Assembly: GCA_000733355.1 (NCBI GenBank)
Contig: JNVV01000033.1
Coordinates: 79,641-143,640, forward strand
Source: Falciphora oryzae
Taxonomy: Eukaryota > Ascomycota > Sordariomycetes > Magnaporthales > Magnaporthaceae
Length of the DNA: 64,000 nt
Direction: 5' to 3'
This document shows, piece after piece, positions 44,471-57,060 of the stretch. A program made the translations under genes and the position numbers. The notes beneath the pieces were generated by a model. It was not told the origin of the DNA. It saw nothing but the letters and a program-made list of their open reading frames with translations, and did not search any database. The first letter of the stretch is position 1. Every line of letters begins with the position of its first letter.

Positions 44471-45925
44471 TTGTCGCAGCTGCGAAGTAACTAGGGGTTC
44501 CCGAGGCTGGTGCCCACAAAAGAAGGCGAATAGGGGCGGGTTTCGGGTCGCTAACAAGACCATCATCCGCGGTTGGTGCTTATCGTTAACCGCCGGCCAG
44601 ATTGCGAGCAGTTGCTGTGTTGCCCTTGGCGACGAGCATTGAGTTGGAGCAGTGGCCAATGGTATAGAAACGGTCACTTGTCGAGTTTCCGAAGGACAAA
44701 GGGGCTGTGTCGCAGCACTGGCGCCGCCATCACAGCACCCCAGGGGCTGTTGTCGGGGCGTGCGGGCGCGGTAGGCAGTAGAAAAGGGGGGCGTCGCGGT
44801 GCCGAGCTGTAAGTGGACGAAAAAAAGACAGGATGTTAGTGATTTGGATGGCCCAGGAAAGCGCCACGAGAAGGTGGATGCAACGAACCTGACGGTGTGC
44901 CCGATAGTGCCGAGCCGGTCTCGACCGTAAAGAAGCACATCTGTTGCAGGAATGTTGGTTAGTATCCCTCTCCCTCCCCCTCCCTTTTCTCCTCCTTTTT
45001 CTTCCCTCCTCCCCCTTTGATTCCCTCCCTACCCCGTCCAGCCCCCTTTTACCCTGCCTTTTTTATCCCCTTTTCCTTTCCCCCTTACCCCCCTTCTTTG
45101 CACTCCCCCCTAGTCCTTTGCCCTGTAAAATGTGTTAGCAACAGGAAGATGTCAAGCCACCCCCGGCAACAGCGGACGAGGGCACTAACCTTCTCGCAAT
45201 CCTCCTATACCATATCCGTCGCAGCCAGCATGGGCGGCCGGTATAAAAAAAAAGGGGGGGGGGGAGGGGGTGCCGCCCGATCTGTTGGAATTTCGGGGGC
45301 GGATGTAATGTGCGGCGGCGAGTTGGGCTCGGATGGCTCGGCAGCTGGCGGCTGCCTTGACGCAGTTTATCGATGGGCAGGAAGGTTGGAGGTGTTAGCG
45401 ATGATAACCCTCTGTGCTAAAGTATTAAAGAAGGGCCGGGACTCTTGGGGCTGGACGCAGGCGGAACGTGTGTTCGTTGACCCTAGAAGCCGGTTTGATG
45501 CCGACGGCACCTGGAAGGGGCGCTGCCTGGGTTCGACAACACCGAGGCTGGGGGTTCTGGCGGGTTGCCGGATGATTGACAGCGGTAAAGGTTGTGCCGA
45601 GGACAAACAAAAAGAATGATGAGGAAATCAAGAAAGGACGTATGCAGCCGTCGGGGAAAATAGGTAGGCGGTCTCGGCTCGTTAGAAGAGGATGTGCCGG
45701 GAGGTGATACGGGGGAAGTCGGCATCGGTACTGCACACACACTATAAACTTGTTAGCAACGACGTTGTAAGAGATGCTTTCGTGCGTGAACTAACCAAGG
45801 TGGACCGTGGTGGCAGGAAGCGCTGGATAGTTGGCTTGTTTGCAAATGTCGCGCCGACAGCCAAGAACAGAAAGCAAGTTAGCCGACATGGATGGCTTGG
45901 TGTGGGTTGCTGGGGCGGACGCTGT
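44471..45925. other. no gene recognised
   Basis: Holds a pyrimidine-rich tract (44960-45125) and a G-run with A-run (45244-45268). Open frames lack domains. Confidence 0.4.
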
Positions 45926-46392
45926 ACTCACAGGATGATGCCGGCAACCTGTCTTATCGCCAAGCAGACCACAGCTGCCCGCGGGCGATGGGGGAGTGGA
46001 AAGCGTTGGCGTGGCAGCTGGGGAGCTGCCGGTGCTGAGTAGGCTGGGCGTTTGGCTTGGGTGTCGTGCCGAGCCTGTTGGCCGACTGGGAGCCGGCGGC
46101 GAAGCCCATCGCTTTTTAGGACTTTGCGGCCGGCCTAACGGGTTGATGATGCTATACTCACAGGATGATGCCGGCAATCTTTTCATTGCCAAGCAAACCA
46201 AAGCCGTCCCACGGGCGACGTGGGAGTGGAAAGCGTCGGCGTGGCAGTTGGGGAGCTGCCGGCGCTGGAGCCAAGTGGCGCGTGCCGAGGAGGCTGGGCG
46301 TTTGGCTTGGGCGTCGTGCAGAGCCCGTTGGCCGACTGGGAGCCGGCGGCGAAGCCCATCGCTTTCTAGGACTCTGCGGCCGGCCTGACGGA
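45926..46392 (+). repeat. 230-bp tandem duplication
   Basis: Copies start at 45926 and 46156 with ACTCACAGGATGATGCCGGC and end with GCCCATCGCTTT(T/C)TAGGAC and TGCGGCCGGCCT. The second copy has a small insertion near 46268-46285. Confidence 0.92.
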
Positions 46393-48019
46393 TCGATGTC
46401 GCGGTACGGCCGGCTGAGCATGGTGATGGATAGGTAGGTTTTTCGATCAGCGTCATGTAAACCGGCGACTCGGCGTCAGAAATACCAAGCCTGGTGCAGA
46501 GTCTCGGTACGAGTAGGGGGCCTCACTGCAATCCCTGTCTGAGTGCGACCTGTGGCTGCCCTCATAACAGTAGGGAAGGCCGTCTTTTAAATAACCATCC
46601 CCTCCCGGGCGGTCCGCGGGCCGAATCGTCACAACATGGACAAGCAACATGAGCGGGCTCCTGCCTTACCAATAGCTCATCGGTGGCTTGGGACAAAAAG
46701 TCCTTGCGTCCTTCTAGCACGTCGGCGCGCGCCCTTCATGTGGGTGGATTTCGTAGAGACCGCCGCATAGCCCGCAGCTCCAAAACAAGTCGGCGAGGCT
46801 GGCATGTGGATGTTGGATGGGCGCTTAGCAGCAACGCAGCGATCGCGGACGGGATCCGCCAGTGGTAAAAGAGAGGGCTTTGTGCTGGAAGCAACAACTT
46901 ACGGACCAGACCAAGATCAATGCAGACCAAGATCAATGACGAGGGCGAGGTGCGTAGCGGGCGGTTCTTTGCGAGGAGCGGCGGATGGCAAAGAGAAGAG
47001 GAGACGCGGTGCTGGTCGGGTCGGGTTGATGGACGGCTTTTGGTTTGAAAAAGGGAGCAAGCGACGGCGATCGAGTTGGCATTGGATTCAATCAGCTCGA
47101 ATCGAACAGCAACCGAGTGTGTATGGAGGAGGGAAGCAAAAGCAAAGTGCCCGCAGGTGGGCAAAAATGAGGCAAGTGCTCAAAAGGCCCGGTTGAGGGC
47201 ATCGTTGGAAAGGGTAGGCAAGCTGTAGTTTTGAACAGCGGCAAAGGCACCTGCCTGCCGTCGTTAGCATGAGACATGGATTAGGAGGAAGAATGGACGG
47301 CGAGCCTTGGCGCCCCGTGGGCTCGTAGTGTGGCGGCGCCGGCATGTTTGAAAGGAATGCCGGCTTGTCGAAGGAGGCGTGTGAAGGAGGCTCTGCGTCA
47401 CGCAGCCTGCACGGCACCAAAGATTTTGTAGACTCCAGCTGGACGGGCGCCAGGTGTAAGCTAGCCGACGCAGCGTCCAGGCCCCGGCGAGGAGGCGCCT
47501 GCTGCTGCCTTGGTTCCGCGAAATGCAGCCCTTGGACCTGATGGTGGTCGCTAGATCGCCTTGGAGCAGTCAGCTGATACACCCTCGGGAATCGACAGCA
47601 ACGCAGACGGGCTTATGTATTCGGGTATCGGGCGTATGCAGCCGGGTCGGCGCGTGACAGTGGTCAAACTGGGTGTCAAATAAATGTTTTCGTTAGCTTC
47701 CATCTACGCTTCGGGTTGCCGCGGCAGAGGGAGGAGGCGAGGCTGGGGGAAAAAGCAACTCAGCCAGACGAAGGAGAGAGTTTCGACCAAAAGCGCATGG
47801 CGAATACCTCGATCCCTATCGTTGTTGGCGAGCCAGGCCGAAGAGTGGCGTTGGAGGATAAAAAGAGGAGAGAAGGAGGAGAAAGAAAACAAGGGAGCGC
47901 GCGCATGTCTGGCCAGCTGCAGACGCTCGGCCGGTTCGTGGATGCTCGCTTCGAGTTGCAGCTTGCTGAGGTTAGTGGGGAGTCGCTGGTGGGAAAGGGA
48001 GTCGATGGACGCACTTGAG
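46393..48019. other. no gene recognised
   Basis: The part at 47150-47270 resembles 22915-23110. The part at 47815-47880 is the reverse complement of 53275-53330 with differences. No domain-bearing frame. Confidence 0.4.
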
Positions 48020-48850
48020 GCTTTGGATACAGCCTGTCAGCAGCCAGCCTAAGAGTCTGAGCAGTGGGAGTCGCTGGCGGGAGGGGTCGATGGACGTACT
48101 TGATGAAGCTTTGGATACAGCCTGTCAGCGGCCAAACTAAGAGCCTAAGCAGGGAGAGTCGCTGGCAGGGAAAGGAGTCAACGTACTTGAAGCTTTGGAT
48201 ACGGCCTGTCAGCGGCCAGCCCAAGAGCCTGAGCAGTGGGAGTCGATGGACGTACTCGATGAAGCTTTGGATGCTGGGTGCCTACCTAAGCAGTGGAGAG
48301 TCGCTGGCAGGAAAAGGAGTCGATGGACGCATTTGAGGCTTTGGATACAGCTTGCCGGCGGCCAACCTAAGAGCCTAAGCAGGGGGAATCGCTGGCAGGA
48401 AAAGGGTCGATGGACGTACTTGATGAAGCTTTGGATGCTGGGCGCCTACCTAAGCAGTGGAAAGTCGCTGGAAGGAAAAGAAGTCGATGGACGCACTTGA
48501 GGCTTTGGATACAGCTTGTCGGCGGCCAACCTGAGAGCCTAAGTAGGGGGAGTCGCTGGCAGGAAAAGAAACCGATGGACGTACTCGAAGCTTTGGGTGC
48601 CAGCCTCTGCAGCGGCCAGGTCGAAAGCTGCCGCTGCTGTGGACGGCCGAGTTGGCCCAGTCTGGCGTCTGTCCTGCGTGGCAAGCAGTGAGGAAGTCGC
48701 TAGAAGGGGAAGGAGTCGATGGACGCGCCTGACAAAGCTTTGGATACCAGCCTGTGCATCGATCAGGTCGAGGGCCCAGTTTGGCGTCTGCCTGCGCGGC
48801 AAGCAGTGGGGAGTTTCTGCTTCTGGCAGGAAAAGGCGGCGTCTGAACAG
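48005..48850 (+). repeat. minisatellite cluster B (same family as cluster A)
   Basis: GCTTTGGAT or GCTTTGGGT occurs at 48020, 48108, 48192, 48264, 48338, 48428, 48502, 48590 and 48737. Units vary from 72 to 147 bp because sub-blocks (TGATGAAGCTTTGGATGCTG; CAGCTTGTCGGCGGCCAACC) alternate, so the array has a higher-order pattern of two unit types. Confidence 0.92.
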
Positions 48851-49614
48851 CCGTCTACAGAGGCCCAGCGACTGCACGAGTTCTGCCTCGACAAGCAAGC
48901 AATGTTTTCTGATCCCAACACCCCACCCCGACTGCCAGTCCCATACAATGCCTAACCGTTTTGCACTTTTGCTTGAACCAGTAGAGAGCCCTTCCGGATC
49001 GTCTAGCCACCGTTTTCCTTACCCAGGCTGCCGAGGGCCTCTTCCCGCGTCTTGACCAGGTCCTGCTGTGGCCGGCGCGAATCTCCCTACCTACCTGACC
49101 AAGCTCCACGCCGCCGAGTCTGCTACTGGCGAAGGCACCGGCAGCCTCCCATCTCCTCCCCCGAGGAGCCTTTAGCGTCCATTCTCCCGCCGCGCCGAGC
49201 ACCGGATTCAGCAAATACGTCTCGCCTTCAAAACAGATCTTTAGTTTCTGCAAATGCCCTAGGAGCACGAGTTTCGCTCTCCCTTCTCGCCGTTCTGGTT
49301 ATGCAGCTCTCTGTATCGGGCCCGAATCGGCGGCGCTCAAGCATCTGCTGCGCTGGGGTGGCACGAAAGGTTGGCAAGCGGCGATCATGGACCCCTGATC
49401 TCCTTTATTGGCACCATCGTTTTACGGGATGCTGATTGGGTAGGCAGTGCAAAGCTATAGGAGCATAACTGCGCTACGCTGGCCAGGTTTCGCCCGAACG
49501 AGCAAGCAACCGCACGTTCCGTAGCGTAAGCCCCTCCTAAAGAAGAAGGCCGCCGGCCGGCCAAACACACCGACCACCAGCCTGCGCCGGCGTTTGTTCG
49601 AATGGCGGGCTTAT
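48851..49614. other. no gene recognised
   Basis: Open frames on both strands without domains. Confidence 0.4.
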
Positions 49615-49859
49615 TAGGGCCTCCGCTTGCCTCGTGCGAAATGAAGACGATGGTGTGAGCATTGCACCCTGCCTGAGGGCCAAGTTCCTACCATGACGCC
49701 CTGGGGCAAACAACGCTGGCGGCCAAGGAGCCCTCGAGGGCCTCCGCCTGCCTCGTGCAAAATGAAGGCAGTGGTATGAGCATTGCACCCTGCTTGAGGG
49801 CCAAGTTCCTACCATGACACCCTGGGGCTGGCGGCCAACGAGCCCTCGAGGGTCTGCGA
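49615..49859 (+). repeat. 122-bp tandem duplication
   Basis: GGGCCTCCGC(T/C)TGCCTCGTGC begins at 49616 and 49738. Shared words include GAGCATTGCACCCTGC and GGCCAAGTTCCTACCATGAC. Copies differ by a few transitions and a 10-bp indel. Confidence 0.92.
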
Positions 49860-50485
49860 CGGTTGGGTGTACGACACCGGACTGGTCGCGTCCACCCGCA
49901 GCCACTTTGCTCCTCGGCAGCCCGGTCCTCGGCGGACAGATGACGCCTGACGCCGCAGTTTATATTTCAGGCAGTGTGCGGGAGTATTGGCGGCCCAGCT
50001 GACCGTCCAGTCCCGCCCCGTCCCCGCCGGGCCCCCTGGAATGCTAAAGGGATACAGCGACCCCGTTGTCATCTCCCCGAGGACACCGCAAAGGTGCCAA
50101 TGTGCAGCACGGACTACGCTGCACTGCATACTTGGTCGATTCCGAGAAACTCGCATGGATGCCGCGTCGCTCCAACACAAGGCAGCGGCCTGTTGGTAAA
50201 GCTCTCCGCCACAACACAAATCTGTCAAGTCTCCGAGACGAACGCGAAGCTGCCATCAGACAGGTCGAGCAGTACGTCAGCGGCCTGTCGGCAGAGCTTT
50301 CCACTACCAGGGAGGGCTTCCCCGCCTCTACTTTGGCGTTGCGAGTCCAGACTCTGGCGAGCATAGCACTTTGCCATGGAAAACAGGTTTCCCACGCCGC
50401 CAAACTCGCTAGCCTCAGCCTAGCTCCGAGTGCGTTATCCTGACCTGTCCAGTGAGCCGGAGCGGGACAGCTCCTGCTTTCATTG
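49860..50485. other. no gene recognised
   Basis: The frame 50066-50443 has a protein-like middle part (SLRDEREAAIRQVEQYV) but no known domain. Confidence 0.35.
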
Positions 50486-51150
50486 GTGGAAGCAGGCATT
50501 TCCAAATCGAAAAAAAGGCGCCAAGCCGTCTACGAGCACGCGGCCGTCGCCCGAAATACTACTGTCGGGCAGCCACATGGTTAGAAACAGGAGGACGGAG
50601 CGGACAGACAGCCTGGCTCACTGGCTCGGGAGGCGAGCACGGCCCTCGTGCTGCCTTTCGCCCCGAGGCTCATTTAGACATAACGAAAAGGTGTGTCGCC
50701 CCCAACGTCCGATTAACGCCGCGCGTGCCGCACACAGGCTGGGTCCGGGCCTCGCGCGGAAGCTGCCCCTGGATGGCCAGGGGAGGAGGAGAGAAGAACC
50801 ACAGGTGTGCTTTCGTGGCGCCCCTTCGAACGAGTTCCCTGCAGACAGTCCCGTCGTATAGTTTATTAACCACTGCCAAAGTCTTTTGCAGCAGGTGCCG
50901 ACAGCCCCACCCAGCCCGTTGACGACGCCTAGCGGCCGTGTGGAAGGGAATAAGACAGATGGCAGTGCCTCGCGGCTTTGCAAAGGATCTGCCCACCAGT
51001 CGCTGCTGTCTTGCCCGCCGTCCCGACCACGAACCCCAAACCCAGCCTTCGGCCCCGGCCAGCAGCGGCACAAGATCATGATCATCGAAGACGACGCGGA
51101 TGTGCCCACCGAATATCCCTGCGCGCGGGGACAATAATTTCCTGGTGTTG
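50486..51150 (+). repeat. diverged duplication, copy A
   Basis: Parallels 55915-57060: CATTTCCAAATCGAAAA...CGAGCACGCGGCCGTC, then GGACGGAGCGGACAGACAGC, GAAGAACCACAGGTGTGCTT, CCTGCAGACAGTCCCGTC and CCCAAACCCAGCCTTCGGCC in the same order. Copy B has about 560 bp more in the middle (56300-56860). Confidence 0.88.
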
Positions 51151-51366
51151 CACGCGGTGCAGGACTTGATTAGTCAAGTGCACGGACGTATTGGGCAGGA
51201 CGCGCATGGGGCATCATCAATCAAGCCCACGTCGCGTTTCGACCTCCTTGATCCTGACAGCGACAACAGGACGACCTCCAAAGGTTCCCCGATTGGCACG
51301 ATTCCCCCAACCTCTTTGCGACTTTAAGCTTTCCTGGCACCTAACCTGCTATAAGCTCTGCCATTA

Positions 51367-51640
51367 TGGAGCAGCACGACAACGTTCGCACGGTGGCCGC
51401 GCCCCCGACCACCGTAGGCAAGGTGTCGTCCTCTGGTCGAAAACATGCGAGCTTGCCCCAAGAACAGCGACGCCGGCAAGAGGACCACCAGGCACAATCT
51501 TCAAGCCAGCCACAGAACAAGGCCTCCGGCACCCCTTACAAACGACACGGGCCCCTTCGCAAAGCTCAAAGGGCAAAGGCGGCGTTGATGAGGAAGCTGG
51601 GCGCCTGTGCCGACTGCCGTAGGAATAAAGTTTCCGTCAG
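51367..51640 (+). pseudogene. possible Zn2Cys6-like fragment
   Basis: The frame beginning at 51366 contains QRAKAALMRKLGACADCRRN, the opening half (C-x2-C-R-R-x-K) of a fungal Zn2Cys6-type motif found in a repeated hypothetical family. The second half with further Cys is missing: it reads KVSVSPQL. Short and unproven. Confidence 0.3.
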
Positions 51641-54600
51641 TCCGCAGCTCCCCGCCCCTTATCCCATCTCCTTCCCGTCTGGCGCTGGACCGCAGGAACT
51701 ATTCGCTGAACGGCAGGAACTAATACATCATATCAATGTCCTAGTGCCATCCGTGTCATCATAACAAGATATGGAGGGAGGAGAGACAAGCTCTGTTCTC
51801 ACCGGGTGCGTAAGCCAGCCCCCTAAGCCTAAAGCCACTGAGATTGGAAGCTTTAGCCGATGTAAATACGCCCCTGCTGACCCGCGGCCTCCAAGGAATA
51901 CCGACGCCGACCCAGCAGCAGTAGCAACAGCAGCCGGTCCGGATTTACCCTCTGGCCCCGGCCACCACACCCCGGCGCCGTGTTCCGTCAATTCGGGTCG
52001 CGTTTGACCACCGCGCCGTCTGTCATCTCTGATCCGGCGCCCACGCCGTCGAACCAGCGGGGAAAAGTGACGCCTCGCAAGACGCCCATGAACAACATGC
52101 GGATGGCGCTCGAGGATAAACTGGGGACGGATGGGGAAGACCCGGCATTATCACGCTCTGCGCGAGGTGGGCGTGCCCCCTGCCGCCCGGGGAATGCGTC
52201 AACTATCGGAACGGCACGCTCGCGCCTACTTTGTGCTTCGTGGAGCGAGGGTGGACGGGAAGACGTACACTATCGCCTCGGCACGGGGAACATCATGCGG
52301 TGGGCGAGAGCCATGGTCGCCGGCACGGCGCTTTTTGGAAAGCCCTCCTCTAGATATCCGGCAGAGGTTCCAGAAAAAAAACAGGCCGAGATATACGCAA
52401 AGGCGTACGAGATCGCCAACCCGGCGCGCGCGTTCGATTAGTTTGGAGGTAATAAATGGGAATTTGCTAGGTAAAACGTTGAATATAACACCCCGCACAA
52501 AAATATAATCAGCAGTTTTAGGGACCGCCACTGGTGGCCAGGGGGGCGCAAGCCCTGAAGGACGTGCGGATCAAAAAAGTTTAGCTTTATAACACGCATA
52601 CCGGTTGGCCTCTGCAAATACGGACGCTTAACCCGGTTAAAGCGCACCCAAACTCTGAACCCTAATAAAGGAATAAAGCATAACCAGCCCCGTACGGACG
52701 CTACGGAAAAGGAGGCGTGCTGACGACAACCGAAGGACGGCTGGACGGCTAAGCATAAAAAGGGCCCGAGGGACCCCCTGTGAAGGGAGTCTGGAAGGCA
52801 AGCTATCGTTTTTTGTTTTATTTTACTATAAGCTGGTTTAGCCTTGTATGAATACGACTGTTGAGCTGCTGGACCTTTGAGATCTCCCTAAGAGAACCCC
52901 TCCTTTTTTAGGCTTAACATTGCTGTAGCTTGCTGTCAAAGCAGTCGAGGTGTCACGGCGGCTGGGGCGGCTGCAAAAGGTGACCAAAAGAGAGATGTAT
53001 TGGGAAGAAATCGAGGCCGGAGGCCTGGGCGCGTGCCGTGCACTCTATCTGCCTGGGAGGGGCTTATCTAATCTGCTGCCAGGCCCGTGCGCCTGGGAGA
53101 CCCCCCAATGCCGTGACACTCACTCACTCATTTGGGGCTCCGCTTGAAGTGCTATTTACAGCAAAGAACAACACATAAGGGAGGTTACCCTCGTACGCGG
53201 TCGCATTCGGTTTTACCGCAGCAAACCGGCTTTATACTATATATAACGTCCGCGCGTTTCCCTTTTTTTTTTTCTTCTTTTCTTTTATCCTCCAACGCCA
53301 CTCTTCGGCCCGGAGGCTCGCCAACAATGATGGGACCGGGTAGGCAATGGGGAATCGCTAGCAGGAAAAGGAGTCGACAAAATCTTTAGTGGAACACGGC
53401 CAGGACGCGCGCAATATCACCTCGTCCACCATAACTGGACCCGCGACAATACAAGCCAGCATTTCTTTCAAACATGCCCGCGCCGCCGCGTTGCGAGCGA
53501 TCCCACGGGGCGCCAAAGCCCGCCGTCCATCCTTCCTCCTAATCCGGGTCTCATGCTAACGACGGCAGGCATTTGCATCCTTACGCAGCAGAATGTCCCA
53601 GCCGACGATACGGCGAGCGCTTCCTCCCCCGTTGACAAGCCCTTCCAACGGTCCGTACTCGACCCCAGTCCCCTTCGAGGCGGAAAGCGCCGGCGCACTG
53701 GCTTCCACTCCTCCCGCCAAAAGGCTGGAGCTCGTCCCCGAGCCAAGCGGCCAACGAGGAAGACGGCAGATTCCCTAAGAGCCTCGCCCCGGCATGGGAT
53801 ACAGCACAGCACACCAAGACCGTCGCCGCTGCTTCCACTGTGGATGGTTATCCTCGCCCATCCCTGTAGGAGTCACCCGACAGCCGCATCCTGCTCGTTC
53901 CCTAAGGGCTATCTCTGGGCCCGGCGGTCTGCGCAGGGACAATGTCCGCACGACGCCCGCTTCCCAAAAAAAAGCTCTGCGCACGAAAAGCCCGATACCA
54001 TTCATGCCCCGCCCACATGGACGCGAGAAGTGCCAATACTGCGGCAGGGATGTAAAGGTGGGCAAAGGGCGTACGACCCCAGCGAGCTGAGGCTAAGCTT
54101 CGGGGGCGCAGAACATATGGCGGGTTGGCGCGCACCGTCATGGAGGCCCGCCGGGACCTGGCACACCGGCTACTGGCAGGCAGGCAGGCGGCTCTGGCTC
54201 AGGATGATGACGGAGAGGCACCCCATGCCTCGGCAGGTTCAGCCCTGTCTTGGGCCGTTTTTGATCCCGTCCTCACTGTGTCTGTCCTTGTCGAGTTTTG
54301 CTCTCGTACTTCGTGTCAAAGACATTCTCAAAGCTTTTTGCTCGCCGCCCTGGCCCACCTCGTCCGTGCCGACGGCCACCCTGTCCGATGGCAATCCCCA
54401 CGTGCCTTTTTGGGATCTGGGTGATCGAAAAGCACAGCTGCCTTGCAGCAAGAGAAAGTGGAAGACCAGGCCCCTTTGACGGGATGGGCTTGCACCTGGT
54501 TGGTCGCTACCATCGACGTCCCCTATGGCCCTCCTTCCGCCATCCGGCACGGATACCTGTGGCGCGGTGCTTTTAGAAGGACGCGTATGGCCCCCAGCAA

Positions 54601-55914
54601 GAACGCTGGTTCAAGCGACCCCTCTGCCCAATGCAACGAAGTGGACGGACGACAAGCACGATTTCCTGTGGGAAACACAAGTCCTCTGCTGTCTCTGCCA
54701 CGGACTACTGTCTCTGCCACAGACTACTGCCTTTGCCACGGGTTAGGAACCAAGGAGGCGCAACAGGCGTTTTCCCGCGCGCTTGGAAGGGCCGCGCCGC
54801 GTTCTGCCGCCGCCAGAAACAAAGCACGCCTCCTTCACAACCCACCAAAGCCGCTAGCCGCAACCGAAACCGACAACCAAGCGTGCTTGCCGGGTACCCG
54901 ACGACATCCGCCTGCCCTTCCGCCGCAGGCCGCTTTGCTAGGTGACCGACGAGATCTTTGTTTCCATCATCCGCCCTACATGTTGGCATTTCTCTAACCA
55001 CGTCCCGCGACAGCAGGCAGAGATAGGGTTCCGGATTGGAAATCGAGCACTTCCCCCTGTACACCAAAACGCCTCCAAGCTGGGACCGGTTTGAAGGGAA
55101 TCCAAGCCTGCTGCGTGGCAACATCCCCGGTCCCTGCATCAAACTCCGGGCCAGCCAACGCGGCGTCTCCAAGCGGTTGTATTGGCAGTTGTTTAGCGTT
55201 TCCCGCACCCAAGTATCCCCTCCTGGATGATTTTTAGCCGGCACAATGCTTCAAAAGGCAATGGTGTTTACCGCAAATGCCGTTGGCGCGGTGCATAAGC
55301 TTCCGCGTTAAACAACGACAGCGCAGCTCGCTGTTTGGGGCTGGACTGTTTGGTTGGTCGTACTTTGCCGTGCCGAAGACCACGAGAACAGCGTGCAGCG
55401 TGACGCAGCTGCTCGCGGGCAAACTTGGCCAGGGCTCGTGCCAAACCTTGCTTTGCTCGTTCCAGGCCTTCGCAAGCCCAGAAGGACCCCCTAGACCGGG
55501 CTGGAGGGCCCAGCCAGCGGCAGAGTCCGGTCCCCGAACCCGGTCCACAGACGAGCCAGGCCGGCGAAAAGCATGTGGACGGGGCTGCCGCAAACGGATA
55601 CCTCGAGACGGCCAGCAGCTGGCTGCTGCTCCAACAGCCCCACGACGTCAGCATCACGTCCCCTGGCGCCCGCAGCTAGGACGTAGCGAGCTGGCCCAGG
55701 GGCAGCACCACGCAGCGGGTCCCTGTCCATGCTGCGGTAGCGAGCCGGTCCAGCACAAGGACCCTGCCAGGTATGTGTGACTACCGGTAGGCGACGCTAG
55801 GTTGGACATTTACTTACTTTAATTTTTACCATCCTACTGTAGGAAGCCAACTGCCGCGTGCCCTCGACCCTGCCACGTCGGCCAGCCCCGAGGGCTCCTT
55901 CACACCCGCTGCCG
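51641..55914. other. no gene recognised
   Basis: AT-richer sequence at 52440-53000 has no frame with domains. 53100-53240 is similar to 57100-57230 (shared GGGAGGTTACCCTCG and TACCGCAGCAAACCGGC). 53335-53380 is a stray piece of the minisatellite family. Long frames at 53553-54479 and 54443-54997 lack any domain. Confidence 0.4.
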
Positions 55915-57060
55915 CCTGCGTCGGGGAAGCAGACGTTTCCAGATCGAAAAGAGGCGCCGAGCCATCTACGAGCACGCAGCCGTCACCCGAAATACTACGT
56001 CGGGCAGCCACATGGTTAAAAAAAAAAAAAAAAAAAAGAGGACGGAGCGGATAGACAGCCTAGTTGCTGGCTTGGGAGGCGAACACGGCCCTCGCGCGGA
56101 AGCTGGCTCTGGATGGCCACTGGAGAAGAGAAGAACCACAGGTGTGCTTTTGTGGCGCCGTCCCACGAACGAGTTCCCTGCAGACAGTCCCGTCATTTAG
56201 TTTATTAACCCACTGTCAAAGTCTTTTACAGCAAGGTGCCGACAGCCCCCGCCCAGCCCATCGGCGACGCCCAGCGGCCGTGTGGCAAGGGAACAGGACG
56301 GACGGATATGGTTGTGAGCCTTTGGCACCATCGGCCCCTTGCTGGCGCCGCGTCGGTTGTGCGGATATGACAAACCCGGCGGTTCCATGGTGCCGCTGGC
56401 CTCCCCTTGCCGCCGTCATCACAGCCCTTTCCTCCCAACCTGGACGCTGCCCCTTCGCCAACGCTGTCACTCCAAGTTGCCCCTGCTCGCATCCCGCTCG
56501 TCAATGTGATGGCCACATCGTGTTCGAGCAGCGCAAGCCCTGCCTTGACCAGTGCGCCCTTGCTCTCTCCATGTGCCCTTCGGCGCTCTGCCCCGTATCT
56601 AGGTACCCAGGGATCCAAAAGGTTGGGCTGTTCGAATGTCACTCGTCGGCGATGATCCCTGGGGTTGCTAGAAGCTTTGTCCACGGTCCCTTGGTGGCAG
56701 TCAAACCCGCCGCCTCTAGTAGCTTCATCACTAATTGTCATCTAGCATTTCGCAGGCCGAGCCCAGACGTTCGAATCGGGATCCAGCAAGGTCACGCCCA
56801 CAGCCGGCCCTGCGGTTGAAAGGACGGCTGTACGGCCCGGGCTTCTCCAAGGACTCCCTCCAGGTGCCAATGTCTCGCGGCCTTGCAAAGGACCTGCCGG
56901 CCATTCGCTGCCGTCTTGTCCGCCGTCCCGGCCATAAACCCCAAACCCAGCCTTCGGCCCAGGCCAGCAAGTAGCAGCACAAGATGGTCGACATCGAAGA
57001 CGACGCGGACATGCCCACCGGACACCCCCCGCGTACGGTGACAATGATCTCCTAGGCGTT
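55915..57060 (+). repeat. diverged duplication, copy B
   Basis: Second copy of the 50486-51150 sequence, with an A-run of about 20 (56014-56037) where copy A has GAAACAGGA, and an extra 560 bp between the two conserved halves. The A-run suggests retroposed or slippage-prone DNA. Confidence 0.88.

Noticed and set aside
44180..44938. 252-codon minus-strand frame
   Set aside because: Largely the translation of minisatellite units (repeated STSIDFFSCQRLP-type words).
43960..48850. CRISPR-like array
   Set aside because: Units vary in length, spacers are part of the repeat, and the organism is a eukaryote; these are minisatellites.
53553..54479. 308-codon plus-strand frame
   Set aside because: No domain, low-complexity basic/Pro-rich content, and competing long frames in the other phases.
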